A stretch of DNA of 64,000 nucleotides, taken from positions 248,001 to 312,000 of the forward strand of contig CAWHQR010000005.1 in assembly GCA_963831605.1 (NCBI GenBank), given 5' to 3'. This DNA comes from DASUPK01 sp963831605 (GTDB lineage Bacteria > Actinomycetota > Thermoleophilia > Solirubrobacterales > 70-9). The notes below the pieces were generated by a model. It had not been told where the DNA came from and did not search any database. It was given only the letters and a program-made list of their open reading frames with translations. A program made the translations under genes and the position numbers. Below, one piece after another: positions 8,767 through 16,348 of the stretch; the stretch's first letter is position 1, and each line of letters starts with the position of its first letter.

Positions 8767-9414
8767 GTGACCGGCCTCGTTCTTCTCACCGGCGCAGTCA
8801 CCGACAAGCTGGTCGACTTCGCCACCAATGTGATCGGGGACCTCGGCTATGCCGGGGTCTTCGTGCTGATGACGCTCGAGAGCGCGCTGATCCCGATCCC
8901 GAGCGAGGCGACCATGCTCTTCGCGGGATTCAAGGTTCACGACGGCACCCTGACGCTCTTCGGCGTCGTCGCCGCGGGGGTGCTGGGCAATCTGGTCGGA
9001 TCCTGGATCGCCTACGCCATCGGGTACTACGGACGGCTGGAGCTGTTCGAGCGACACCGGATCTTCCACACCAACGAGCGCTACCTGAAGTGGGCGGACG
9101 ACTGGTTCCAGCGGCACGGAGACGCGACCGTCTTCTTCTCCAGGATGCTGCCGATCGTCCGGACCTTCATCTCGCTGCCGGCCGGAGTCGCGAGGATGCC
9201 GTTCTGGCGCTTCACTTGGCTCACTCTGGCCGGCTGCATCCCGTGGGTGCTGGCCCTGGCGCTGGTGGGCAGGGAGGTCGGAAGCAACTGGCACAAATGG
9301 AAGGACCATCTGCAGTTCCTCGACTACGCGGTGGTGGCGACGATCATCGCCCTGATCATCTGGGCAGTGATCAGGCGTCGCAGGGGACCCGTCGAACCCG
9401 CCACAGAGGGCTGA
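8767..9414 (+). CDS. DedA family membrane protein
   Basis: A 215-residue member of the DedA/VTT (SNARE-associated) family of integral membrane proteins, some of which scramble undecaprenyl phosphate or phosphatidylethanolamine. Family features visible are 'VFVLMTLESALIPIPSEATM' near residue 37, a Gly-rich reentrant region (GVLGNLVGSWIAYAIG), 'FFSRMLPIVRTFISLPAG' with the conserved Arg, and 'FTWLTLAGCIPW'. The start is GTG 8767. The TGA overlaps the ATG of uppP (TGATG, 9412-9416), so the two undecaprenyl-phosphate-related genes are translationally coupled, which suggests a shared role in carrier-lipid recycling. Confidence 0.88.
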   Translation: MTGLVLLTGAVTDKLVDFATNVIGDLGYAGVFVLMTLESALIPIPSEATMLFAGFKVHDGTLTLFGVVAAGVLGNLVGSWIAYAIGYYGRLELFERHRIFHTNERYLKWADDWFQRHGDATVFFSRMLPIVRTFISLPAGVARMPFWRFTWLTLAGCIPWVLALALVGREVGSNWHKWKDHLQFLDYAVVATIIALIIWAVIRRRRGPVEPATEG

Positions 9415-10289
9415 TGAGGCGGTCGAGGGCCATGGTCCTCGGCGCCGTTCAGGGGCCGACCGAGCTGCTCCCGGTCTCCAGCTCCGCCCACCTCACCCTG
9501 CTCCCCTGGCTCGCCGGCTGGGACGAGGGCGGCCGGGATCCCGAGCTGCAGAAGAGCTTCGAGGTGGCACTGCACGCCGGAGCGGCGGCGGCGCTGCTGG
9601 TCGGCCAGCGAAGGGTGATCGCGGAGGAGCTGCGCTCCTTCGACCGGCGCAAGGCGACCGTCCTCGGCCTTTCCTTTCTCCCCCCGGTGCTGTGCGGCGT
9701 GGCCCTGGAGCGCCCGATCGAGCGGTACCTCGGGGGGCCTCTCCCGACCGCGATCGGGCTGCTCGCCGGCGCTGCTGCGATGGTGATCGCCGATCGACGG
9801 CCCCAGGTTCGCGACAGGGGCCGGGCGACAGCGATGGACGGGCTCGCCCTCGGCCTCGCTCAGGCCGCCGCCCTCGCTCCGGGTGTCTCGCGGAACGGCG
9901 CGACCCTGACCGCCGCCCGTTGGCGCGGCTTCACCCGACAGCACTCGAACATGCTCTCCCGGACGGTCGCTCTGCCGGTGATCGTCGGAGCCGCCGTCCT
10001 CAAGGGCATCCGCCTGCGGTCGCGGGGCCTGCCGCCGGACGCCCGAGCCGGCTTCGCCGCGGGTACGGCCACCTCGTTCGTCTCCACGCTCGCCTCTCAG
10101 GAGCTGATCCGCGTGGTCGAGCGCGACAGCGCCCTCTGGCCCTACGCCGCCTATCGGGCCGGGCTCGCCGGAACGGTGCTGGCCAACCTCTGGCGCAAGC
10201 GCCGCGCGCCGCGACCGCGCTTCGTCTCGGGCAACGGCCGGCCCGAGGGCTACTCGCCGACCCCTCCCAAGGAGGGAATCCCGGCGTGA
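9414..10289 (+). CDS. uppP: Undecaprenyl-diphosphate phosphatase (UppP/BacA type)
   Basis: A 291-residue polytopic membrane phosphatase of the BacA family, which removes a phosphate from undecaprenyl pyrophosphate to regenerate the lipid carrier for peptidoglycan and surface glycans. The first active-site loop is 'GAVQGPTELLPVSSSAHL' (Glu and the Ser/His cluster of the family) and the second is 'APGVSRNGATLTAARW', where most family members have SRSG, so an Asn replaces one Ser. About seven hydrophobic segments are present. It overlaps dedA upstream and purM downstream (GTGA, 10286-10289). Confidence 0.87.
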   Translation: MRRSRAMVLGAVQGPTELLPVSSSAHLTLLPWLAGWDEGGRDPELQKSFEVALHAGAAAALLVGQRRVIAEELRSFDRRKATVLGLSFLPPVLCGVALERPIERYLGGPLPTAIGLLAGAAAMVIADRRPQVRDRGRATAMDGLALGLAQAAALAPGVSRNGATLTAARWRGFTRQHSNMLSRTVALPVIVGAAVLKGIRLRSRGLPPDARAGFAAGTATSFVSTLASQELIRVVERDSALWPYAAYRAGLAGTVLANLWRKRRAPRPRFVSGNGRPEGYSPTPPKEGIPA

Positions 10290-11290
10290 GCGAGGACGCC
10301 TACGCGAAGGCGGGTGTGAGCCAGGGCGACGCCGATGCGGCCGTGGCCTCGCTGGTCGCGGCTCTCGCCGCAGCGGCGCCCGCGGAGAGCCGCCAGGTCC
10401 TGGCCAGCGGGCACTACGCGAACGTCGTGAGGCTCAATGACGAGACCGGGATCGCGTTGAGCACGGATGGCGTCGGCACGAAGCTCGTGCTCGCCGAGCA
10501 GCTGGGCCGCTGGGACACGATCGGGATCGACTGTGTGGCGATGAACGTCAACGACGTCGTCTGCGTCGGCGCCGAACCGCTGGCGATGGTCGACTACCTG
10601 GCGGTCGACCGGGCGGACTCGGAGATCGCCGGGGCAATCGGCATCGGACTGGCGCGGGGAGCCGCCCTGGCGGGGGTCGAGATCGTCGGTGGCGAGTTGG
10701 CCCAGCTCGGCGAGCTGATCAACGGCCTCGATCTGGCCGGCGCGTGTTTCGGGACCGTTCAGCTGGACGCGCTCGTCACCGGCGCCGCGATCGAGCCGGG
10801 CGACGCCGTCATCGGCCTTCCCTCCTCGGGGCTTCACTCGAACGGCTACACGCTGGCCCGCAGGGCCCTCGCCGACGTCCCTCTGGACGACGAGCGCCTC
10901 GGCCGCCCCCTCGGCGACGTGCTGCTGGAGCCCACGGAGATCTACGTCAAGGCGATCGTCGAGCTGCTGCGCTCGGAGGTGGAGGTGCGCGGGCTCGCCC
11001 ACATCACCTCAGGCGGCCTCAACAATCTTCTTCGCCTGGAGGCGGAGGTCGCGTATGAGATCGACGACCGGCTGCCCATCCCGCCGGTCTTCGAGCTGAT
11101 TCGCGAGCTGGGCGCGATCTCGGATGAGGAGATGCACGAGGTCTTCAACATGGGCTGCGGCTTCTGCGTCGTCGTGGCAGCTTCAGACGAGGATTCCGCG
11201 GTGGCTGCCCTCAGGGCCCACTACCCTGACGCCAAGCGGATCGGGCGGGCGGCTGCCGGCCCACCGGCCGTCAACCGGGAGGGATCATGA
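10286..11290 (+). CDS. purM: Phosphoribosylformylglycinamidine cyclo-ligase
   Basis: A 334-residue PurM: ATP-dependent closure of FGAM to 5-aminoimidazole ribonucleotide, step five of purine synthesis. Motifs include 'STDGVGTKLVLAEQLGRW' (the ATP/substrate DGVGTK loop), 'GIDCVAMNVNDVVCVGAEPL', 'LVGGE'-like 'EIVGGELAQL' and the C-terminal 'HITSGGLNNLLRL'. The GTG start at 10286 overlaps the uppP stop, and the TGA overlaps the ATG of the next gene (11287-11290). Finding a purine gene inside an envelope operon is positional convenience rather than functional linkage, as far as the sequence shows. Confidence 0.93.
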   Translation: MSEDAYAKAGVSQGDADAAVASLVAALAAAAPAESRQVLASGHYANVVRLNDETGIALSTDGVGTKLVLAEQLGRWDTIGIDCVAMNVNDVVCVGAEPLAMVDYLAVDRADSEIAGAIGIGLARGAALAGVEIVGGELAQLGELINGLDLAGACFGTVQLDALVTGAAIEPGDAVIGLPSSGLHSNGYTLARRALADVPLDDERLGRPLGDVLLEPTEIYVKAIVELLRSEVEVRGLAHITSGGLNNLLRLEAEVAYEIDDRLPIPPVFELIRELGAISDEEMHEVFNMGCGFCVVVAASDEDSAVAALRAHYPDAKRIGRAAAGPPAVNREGS

Positions 11291-11630
11291 AGAGAGCCGC
11301 CGTTGTCCTGATCGCGGCAACCGCTGCGATCACGATCTTCGCCTCATCAGCAACGTTCGCACCTCCTGCCTGGTGGGCAACGGCCAGCTGAGCCAGGTCA
11401 TCGTCCGTACCACCGGCAAGGCCAAGATCAGCGTCTCGCGCAAAGGCCGGTTCTCGGCGACCGTCCCCTTCCAGGACGTACAGGGATTTCCGAACACCGG
11501 GGTTGCTGCCGTCAGCGGCAAGCTCAAGGGCAAGCGCATAACCGGCCACATCGACGGGTCCAACTCCGTTTGCTCCTTCGTCGCGGACTTCGCCGTCTCC
11601 CTCAGGGCCCCTGCTGGGAGACCCCACTAG
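11287..11630 (+). pseudogene. Small secreted protein, apparent frameshift
   Basis: An ATG at 11287 overlapping the purM stop begins a clean signal peptide (MKRAAVVLIAATAAITIFAS) but that frame stops at a TGA near 11391. From about 11340 onward the -1 frame is open to TAG 11628-11630 and encodes a Lys/Gly-rich beta-type stretch ('SCLVGNGQLSQVIVRTTGK', 'RFSATVPFQDVQGFPNTGV', 'GHIDGSNSVCSFVADFAV'). Joining the frames needs one missing base and gives a secreted protein of about 114 residues with two Cys. Function unknown. Its stop shares CTAG with the convergent DsbA-fold gene, which supports a real gene end. It may be decayed or mis-sequenced. Confidence 0.6.
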
Positions 11631-12475
11631 GCCGCCTCCCAGAGCGTCCCGGTCAACACCCGAATCGCCTTCAGCTGCCCCTCTCGGGCCAGCCCCCAGA
11701 GCTCGCCTTCGAGAGCGGGCAAGGGCTGCTCGGTGAGCACCGCCAGCTCACGTGTCGCGCACCGGCCGAAACGCCGAATCGCCTCCGCCAGCTCCAGTGA
11801 TCCGTGATTGACCGGCTCGGCGCCCGCTTGGCGCGCAGCCTGGCGCATCTTGGCGACGTCGACGGAGTCGCTCCCCCACGCCCCTCGACGCGTGCCGTTG
11901 CCGACGAACAGCGCCGAAGGGAAGCTGATCCTCTCCCTGCCCTTGCTGTCGCGATGAATCGCGTCGGCATCCCGAGCGTCCTGTGGGGGATCCCGCACCT
12001 CGTCGAGGTCGGTCTCGAACGCCTCGCTGCTCGCCTCAGAGCGCAGGTCGGCCTCGAAGCGCCCGCGGTCGATCCCGGCGCGACCCGCGGCGTCGACGAG
12101 CGACTCGTCGTCATCGAGCTTGCGGAGCTCGCACATGATCCCCTCGCGGAGCATGCGGAGGTACCGGTAGGCAGCGTCTGGGCCCTGCTGGGTGGCGGCC
12201 TTTACCGCCCGGCAGGCGGGGTAGGTCGACTCGAGTGGATTCTTCGTCCAGATCCGCGGATCGCAGGGCATGCCGCCCGCGTCGGCGTCTTCGAGCCACT
12301 GTGAGACGACCTCGAGGAGGTTCGCCCGCTCGTAGCTGCGGGCCAGGCCACCCATCACCCAGACGAACTCGAGCTCTCCCTCGAACTCCCACATCAGCCG
12401 CCGCAGCGCGGGTTCGGCCGCCCACGACCAGGGACAGGCGGGATCGGTGTAGAAGCGGACCTGGACAGTCATCAT
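11627..12475 (-). CDS. DsbA-fold thioredoxin-like protein with C-terminal helical domain
   Basis: A 282-residue protein with the N-terminal DsbA/FrnE-type pattern 'VRFYTDPACPWSWAAEPALR'. The active-site-like CPWS has only one Cys (a CxxS form), so it is less likely to be a classical dithiol oxidase. A helical insertion (residues about 70-160) and 'SFPSALFVGNGTRRGAWG' (cis-Pro region) follow, then about 60 C-terminal residues resembling a small winged-helix-like unit ('LAEAIRRFGRCATRELAVL'). No signal peptide, so probably cytoplasmic. The start is one of two consecutive ATGs (12470-12475). The gene converges on the broken secreted-protein gene through a shared CTAG. Confidence 0.75.
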   Translation of the reverse strand: MMTVQVRFYTDPACPWSWAAEPALRRLMWEFEGELEFVWVMGGLARSYERANLLEVVSQWLEDADAGGMPCDPRIWTKNPLESTYPACRAVKAATQQGPDAAYRYLRMLREGIMCELRKLDDDESLVDAAGRAGIDRGRFEADLRSEASSEAFETDLDEVRDPPQDARDADAIHRDSKGRERISFPSALFVGNGTRRGAWGSDSVDVAKMRQAARQAGAEPVNHGSLELAEAIRRFGRCATRELAVLTEQPLPALEGELWGLAREGQLKAIRVLTGTLWEAA

Positions 12476-12548
12476 TCGTTCGGGCGGTGCCTCTCAGCGG
12501 CCGGAGCGGCTGAGGGCGAAAATACAGCGCGATGCAAAGGCAAATCAG

Positions 12549-14033
12549 TTGGAACGCTTGAGCTCCACCGTACTCTCGGGTCGTTACCGGCTCGAATCGA
12601 AGCTGGGCTCGGGCGGCATGTCGACCGTCTATCTGGCGCTCGACGAGGTCCTCGACCGCCCCGTGGCGGTCAAGCTGCTCCATCGTGAGATCTCTGAGGA
12701 GGCCGACCAGTTGGAGCGCTTCCGCCGCGAGGCCAGGTCGGCGGCGCGTCTGTCGCATCCCAACCTCGTCGGGGTCATCGACGCGGGAGAGGACGACGGG
12801 CGCCCCTACATCGTCTTCGAGTACATCGACGGCCGCACGCTGAAGCGCCGGATCCAGGACGAGGGGCCGCTGCCGGTGGACGAAGCGGTCGCCTACGGGA
12901 TCGAGATCGGGCGCGGACTGACCGCCGCCCATGCCCGCAAGCTCGTCCACCGCGACGTCAAGCCGCAGAACGTCCTGATCGATCCGGACGGCCGGGCGAA
13001 GGTCACGGACTTCGGCATCGCCCGCTCGCTCGAGTCAAAGGGATTGACCGCGACCGGCCGGGTGCTGGGCACCACCGACTACGTCTCCCCCGAGCAGGCG
13101 ATGGGCGAGGACGTCGACGAGCGCTCCGACGTCTACTCGCTGGGGGTGGTCCTCTACGAGATGCTCACGGGCGACGTCCCGTTCCAGGCCGAGACGCAGG
13201 TCGGCGTGGCCATGAAGCACGTCAATGAGCCGATGCCCGACGTGCAGGCGAAGCGTCCCGAGGTCTCGGCAGTGGTCGCCTCCGTGGTCGACCGGGCGAC
13301 CACCAAGGACCCCCGCGATAGGTACAACAGCGTCGCGGAGATGGTGCGGGACCTGGAGCAGACGCTCGAGGTCGAGGCCGCGCGCCGGGGCGGCACCACC
13401 GGCGAGGCGACCAGCGTCCTCGACTCCGTGCCCAAGTCGCGCCGCAGGCTGAGGCGCAGCCGGCCCTGGATCGGGATCGTGATGGGGGTCATCGGCATCG
13501 CCCTGATCGTGGCCGCGGTGATCTTCGGCGGCAAGCACCTGGACCTGAACGGCGACAACGGGACGAGCCCCGGCAGCTCCGAGATCCGGCTCTCCTCGGA
13601 CGCCGCCAGCGAATTCGATCCCGAGGGCGACCAGCGGGAGACGGGTACGCAGCGCCTGGCGGTCGATTCGAATCCGACCGGAACCGCATGGACGAGCGAG
13701 CACTACGACACACCGGACTTCGGGGGCCTCAAGGATGGCGTCGGCCTCGCAATCGATGCCGGCAGCACGGTGGCCGCGAAAACGATGGTGATCAGGTCTC
13801 CGACCCCCGGCTACGACGCTCAGATCTACGAGACGAGTGGCTCGCCGCCGAGTGACCTCTCGAGCTGGGGTCAGCCCGTGGCCACCATCTCGAACGGCGG
13901 AGGGAACGAGACGGTCGCGCTTCAGGGCAAGCCGGCGAAGTCGTTCCTGATCTGGATCACCAAGCTGCCGTCCGCCGCGGATGACCCGGGGCGCTACCAG
14001 ATGGAAATCTCAGACGTTCGCCTCGTGAAGTAG
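12549..14033 (+). CDS. Membrane Ser/Thr protein kinase with extracellular ligand-type domain
   Basis: A 494-residue Hanks-type kinase. Residues about 10-275 hold the kinase: glycine loop 'LGSGGMSTVYLA', catalytic Lys in 'VAVKLLH', 'VHRDVKPQNVLI', 'VTDFGIARS' and 'TTDYVSPEQAMGE'. One membrane segment follows (about 308-330, PWIGIVMGVIGIALIVAAVI), then an outer domain of about 150 residues with 'LAVDSNPTGTAWTSEHYDT', which resembles discoidin/NPCBM-like carbohydrate-binding modules of actinobacterial kinases. It probably senses a wall component. The start is TTG 12549. A perfect GCGGCC/GGCCGC hairpin follows the stop. Confidence 0.9.
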   Translation: MERLSSTVLSGRYRLESKLGSGGMSTVYLALDEVLDRPVAVKLLHREISEEADQLERFRREARSAARLSHPNLVGVIDAGEDDGRPYIVFEYIDGRTLKRRIQDEGPLPVDEAVAYGIEIGRGLTAAHARKLVHRDVKPQNVLIDPDGRAKVTDFGIARSLESKGLTATGRVLGTTDYVSPEQAMGEDVDERSDVYSLGVVLYEMLTGDVPFQAETQVGVAMKHVNEPMPDVQAKRPEVSAVVASVVDRATTKDPRDRYNSVAEMVRDLEQTLEVEAARRGGTTGEATSVLDSVPKSRRRLRRSRPWIGIVMGVIGIALIVAAVIFGGKHLDLNGDNGTSPGSSEIRLSSDAASEFDPEGDQRETGTQRLAVDSNPTGTAWTSEHYDTPDFGGLKDGVGLAIDAGSTVAAKTMVIRSPTPGYDAQIYETSGSPPSDLSSWGQPVATISNGGGNETVALQGKPAKSFLIWITKLPSAADDPGRYQMEISDVRLVK

Positions 14034-14036
14034 CAA

Positions 14037-14052
14037 GCGGCCCGATGGCCGC
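14037..14052 (+). terminator. Hairpin after kinase gene
   Basis: GCGGCC-CGAT-GGCCGC is a perfect 6-bp stem with a 4-nt loop, 3 nt after the kinase stop. There is no T-run, so intrinsic termination would be weak; a similar hairpin follows the yidC stop. Confidence 0.4.
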
Positions 14053-14080
14053 TCGCTCGGCGCTTAGAGGCATGATTTCG

Positions 14081-14105
14081 AACCGCTGCTTTGCATGGAA
14101 AGCAG
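14081..14105 (+). repeat. 25-nt inverted repeat, left copy
   Basis: AACCGCTGCTT, a 7-nt loop, then AAAGCAG. The copy at 15073-15097 in opposite orientation has identical arms and a different loop. Each copy is itself a hairpin (CTGCTT/AAGCAG). Together they bound a 1017-bp segment containing one gene. Confidence 0.75.
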
Positions 14106-14130
14106 AGGTCACAGCCACGGACACGCCCAC

Positions 14131-14970
14131 CTAGAGCTTCTTCAGCCTCACCTTCGCCGACACGGAGCGCTGGTTTCCGTCGGTCGGGGAGAAGGTGATC
14201 TGGGGGTGCACGGTGACCTTGCCGGTCCGGTTGAGCTGAGACTTCGCCTTCCCTCTCGACCTGATCTGGAGCGTGATACCGCCCGGCACGGTCGCGATCG
14301 ACTGAGATGTGGGCTTGATGCCCTTCCCAACGGCGGCCACCACGCCTACGTTCAGGAGTTTGTCCACGGTGAGCCTGGCGGTGCCCCGTTTCTTGTTGAT
14401 CGTGATCGCCCCCAGGCTGAACGTGTTCGTGGGTTCGACCTGGGCGCTGATATTGAGACGCTCACCAGTGTCGTAGGCAAAGTTCACGATGTCCCCCGTG
14501 GCCGTGTCCGTGCCGGAGCTGACCTGGAACGTCTCGCCCATCGGCCCGAACGCGCACCCGATGCCGGGGGTCAGCGTCGTAAAGCCCAGCCCCACGAAAC
14601 CGCTGACCTCGATGTTGGTCGCGAAGGTGTTGAGCACGCCCGGGGTCAGGGTGCGCGGAACATCCTGAGCCGTGACTCGCGAGGTGGTGGAGGTGACGGC
14701 TTTGTACACCTTCAACTTCATCCTCTGCCCGGCCAGCGGGCTCGCGTAGGTGCTCCACGAGTCGATCGTCCAGTTGACGGCCCCATTCTCATAGGGCGTG
14801 TAGTACTGGGCGCCGGAGCCGCCGTTCCAATCGCCGACCGAGCAGGTCGTGTTGGGGACGCCGGTCTGACCGATAGTGGTCGTCCCAGCCGCTGCCGATG
14901 ACGCGCTCAACGTCAAAATCGAGACCGCAAGGCACCCGAATAAGAGCGTTCGTCCCGCTGTCCGGCTCAT
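14131..14970 (-). CDS. Secreted protein of unknown function
   Basis: A 279-residue exported protein. The signal peptide is clear (MSRTAGRTLLFGCLAVSIL, then an Ala/Ser-rich cleavage region ending near AAAG). The mature part is Gly/Ser/Thr-rich, predicted all beta, with few Cys ('NTTCSVGDWNGGSGAQYYTP', 'LTPGIGCAFGPMGETFQV') and a basic C-terminal part ('LQIRSRGKAKSQLNRTGK', 'SVSAKVRLKKL') that resembles the repetitive C-terminal beta domain seen in many Thermoleophilia secreted proteins. I do not recognise a function. It is the only gene between two 25-nt inverted repeats, which may mean it was acquired as a cassette. Confidence 0.7.
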   Translation of the reverse strand: MSRTAGRTLLFGCLAVSILTLSASSAAAGTTTIGQTGVPNTTCSVGDWNGGSGAQYYTPYENGAVNWTIDSWSTYASPLAGQRMKLKVYKAVTSTTSRVTAQDVPRTLTPGVLNTFATNIEVSGFVGLGFTTLTPGIGCAFGPMGETFQVSSGTDTATGDIVNFAYDTGERLNISAQVEPTNTFSLGAITINKKRGTARLTVDKLLNVGVVAAVGKGIKPTSQSIATVPGGITLQIRSRGKAKSQLNRTGKVTVHPQITFSPTDGNQRSVSAKVRLKKL

Positions 14971-15072
14971 GTCCCTCCGCCATCCCCTTCGCTTCCGAGC
15001 GGTGGTCGCAGCCTACTCCCTGCCACTAACCCCGGCAAGCGATCAGGCGAAGGCGCCGGACTTTCGGAGTAG

Positions 15073-15097
15073 CTGCTTTGGACGAGAAGCAGCGGTT
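15073..15097 (-). repeat. 25-nt inverted repeat, right copy
   Basis: Read on the minus strand: AACCGCTGCTT, a 7-nt loop, AAAGCAG. The 18 arm positions are identical to those of the copy at 14081-14105; only the loop differs. Confidence 0.75.
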
Positions 15098-15318
15098 TGC
15101 ATGCGAAGGAGCAGTCGGCGGAGTGGCAAGACGTGAAACCGCCGGACAAATCGACCGCTTCAGAGACAGGAGGGTGCATGCCTCGAAGCCATCGGCGCCG
15201 TCAGGGCAATGCCATTCGTTCTGGCGAGTTCTTCCGGATATGCCGGAACAACTCGCTACACGTGCTGCTTCGGACGGGAACACCTATCTGCTCCACGTGA
15301 ACACGACCTTCTCGAGCT

Positions 15319-15363
15319 TCTGCGTCGATTGCCGTCCGACAGTCGGACATACATCGACGCAGA
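15319..15363. repeat. 45-nt nested palindrome downstream of ddl
   Basis: Outer arms TCTGCGTCGAT (15319-15329) and ATCGACGCAGA (15353-15363) are perfect 11-nt inverted repeats. Inside them GTCCGAC (15334-15340) and GTCGGAC (15342-15348) form a perfect 7-bp inner stem around a single A. It begins about 20 nt after the ddl stop in the sense of transcription, so it may act as a terminator or mRNA-end structure, although no U-tract follows. Confidence 0.7.
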
Positions 15364-15382
15364 CCAAAGTAAGGAACTACAT

Positions 15383-16348
15383 CTAGAACTCGAACGAGCG
15401 CGCCTTCTCGTGGCGCTCGAGGGCCAGCTTCACCAGCCGGTCGCAGAGCTCGGGATAGGCGATCCCGTCCGCCTCGAAGAGCTTGCCGTAGACGCTCGTC
15501 TCGGTGAAGCCCGGGATGGTGTTGAGCTCGTTGACGAGCACCTCCTCGCCGTCGACGAAGAAATCGCAGCGCGCCAGCCCGCTGCAGCCACAGAGGGTGA
15601 AGACCTCTCGCGCGAGCCCACGGAGGCGCTCCGTCGCTCCGTCCGAGATCCTGGCGGGGACGACCAGCTCCATCCCGCCCTCCGCGTACTTGGCCTCGTA
15701 GTCGTACCAGTCGTGGCCCTTGGTATCGATCTCGCCGGGCGGTGAGGCCACCGGGTCCTCGTTGCCGAGCAGCGAGCACTCGACCTCCTTGCCGGACGCG
15801 GGAGCCTCGACGATCACGCGCGGGTCGTGCCTGGCGGCCTGCTCGACGGCCCGGTCGAGTTCCTCTTCGCCCGAAGCGGGTGAGATACCGACGCTCGAGC
15901 CGAGCCGAGCGGGCTTCACCCAGACGGGCTGCCCGAAGCCCGAGGCGATTGCCTTCCACTCCGGTTCGCCTGCACGGCAGTAGTCGACCTGCGGGATTCC
16001 GTGCCGTCCCAGCAGGTCCTTGAAGACCAGCTTGTCCATGCAGATCGCGGAGGCCTCGACGTCGGACCCCGCATAGGGGACGTCCAGCACCTCCAGCAGG
16101 CCCTGCACGCTGCCGTCCTCCCCACCGGGGCCGTGCAGCACCGGGAAGGCGGCGTCAGCGCCCATCAGGCCATCGGCGGGAACCAGGCGGATCTCGTCAC
16201 CCTCCGCGGACCAGCGGCCGTCGCGGCCGATCGTCACCTCGACCGTCTCATGCCCGGCCTCCCTCAGCCCGGCGGCGACCGATGCCGAGGAGCGGAGCGA
16301 CACCTCGTGCTCGCTCGAGATACCGCCGCCGATGACCGCGACCCTCAT
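15383..16348 (-). CDS. ddl: D-alanine--D-alanine ligase (in the pknB locus)
   Basis: A 321-residue ATP-grasp ligase that joins two D-Ala for the peptidoglycan stem peptide. It has 'VIGGGISSEHEVSLRSS', 'FPVLHGPGGEDGSVQGLLEV', 'PYAGSDVEASAICMDK', the ATP-binding 'VWVKPARLGSSVGI' and the metal-binding end 'VLVNELNTIPGFTETS'. The ATG at 16346-16348 overlaps the stop of the PASTA kinase gene by 4 nt, so it is the last gene of the division/kinase operon. A second, divergent ligase gene lies at 44123-45079. A large palindrome follows the stop. Confidence 0.92.
   Translation of the reverse strand: MRVAVIGGGISSEHEVSLRSSASVAAGLREAGHETVEVTIGRDGRWSAEGDEIRLVPADGLMGADAAFPVLHGPGGEDGSVQGLLEVLDVPYAGSDVEASAICMDKLVFKDLLGRHGIPQVDYCRAGEPEWKAIASGFGQPVWVKPARLGSSVGISPASGEEELDRAVEQAARHDPRVIVEAPASGKEVECSLLGNEDPVASPPGEIDTKGHDWYDYEAKYAEGGMELVVPARISDGATERLRGLAREVFTLCGCSGLARCDFFVDGEEVLVNELNTIPGFTETSVYGKLFEADGIAYPELCDRLVKLALERHEKARSFEF

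Larger units (their letters stand above)
14971..15382. other. 412-nt intergenic region between secreted protein and ddl
   Basis: No convincing gene was found. Short open frames exist in both directions but lack family features, usual codon bias or a good ribosome site. The stretch is visibly less GC-rich than its surroundings. It contains the right 25-nt inverted repeat (15073-15097) and a large nested palindrome (15319-15363). It would also hold the promoter of the secreted-protein gene, but no clear box was identified. Confidence 0.6.

Noticed and set aside
14081..15097. A complete insertion sequence between the 25-nt inverted repeats
   Set aside because: The only gene inside is a secreted beta-type protein with no DDE, serine or HUH transposase features, and no target-site duplication was evident at the outer edges.
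15290..15303. A parS-like CACGTGAA sequence
   Set aside because: Only the central palindrome matches the parS consensus; the flanks differ and it is far from parAB. Not called.
15078..15386. Overlapping small open frames of 85-102 codons in the ddl-secreted-protein spacer
   Set aside because: No family motifs, poor ribosome sites, and they cross a palindrome and a repeat; treated as non-coding.
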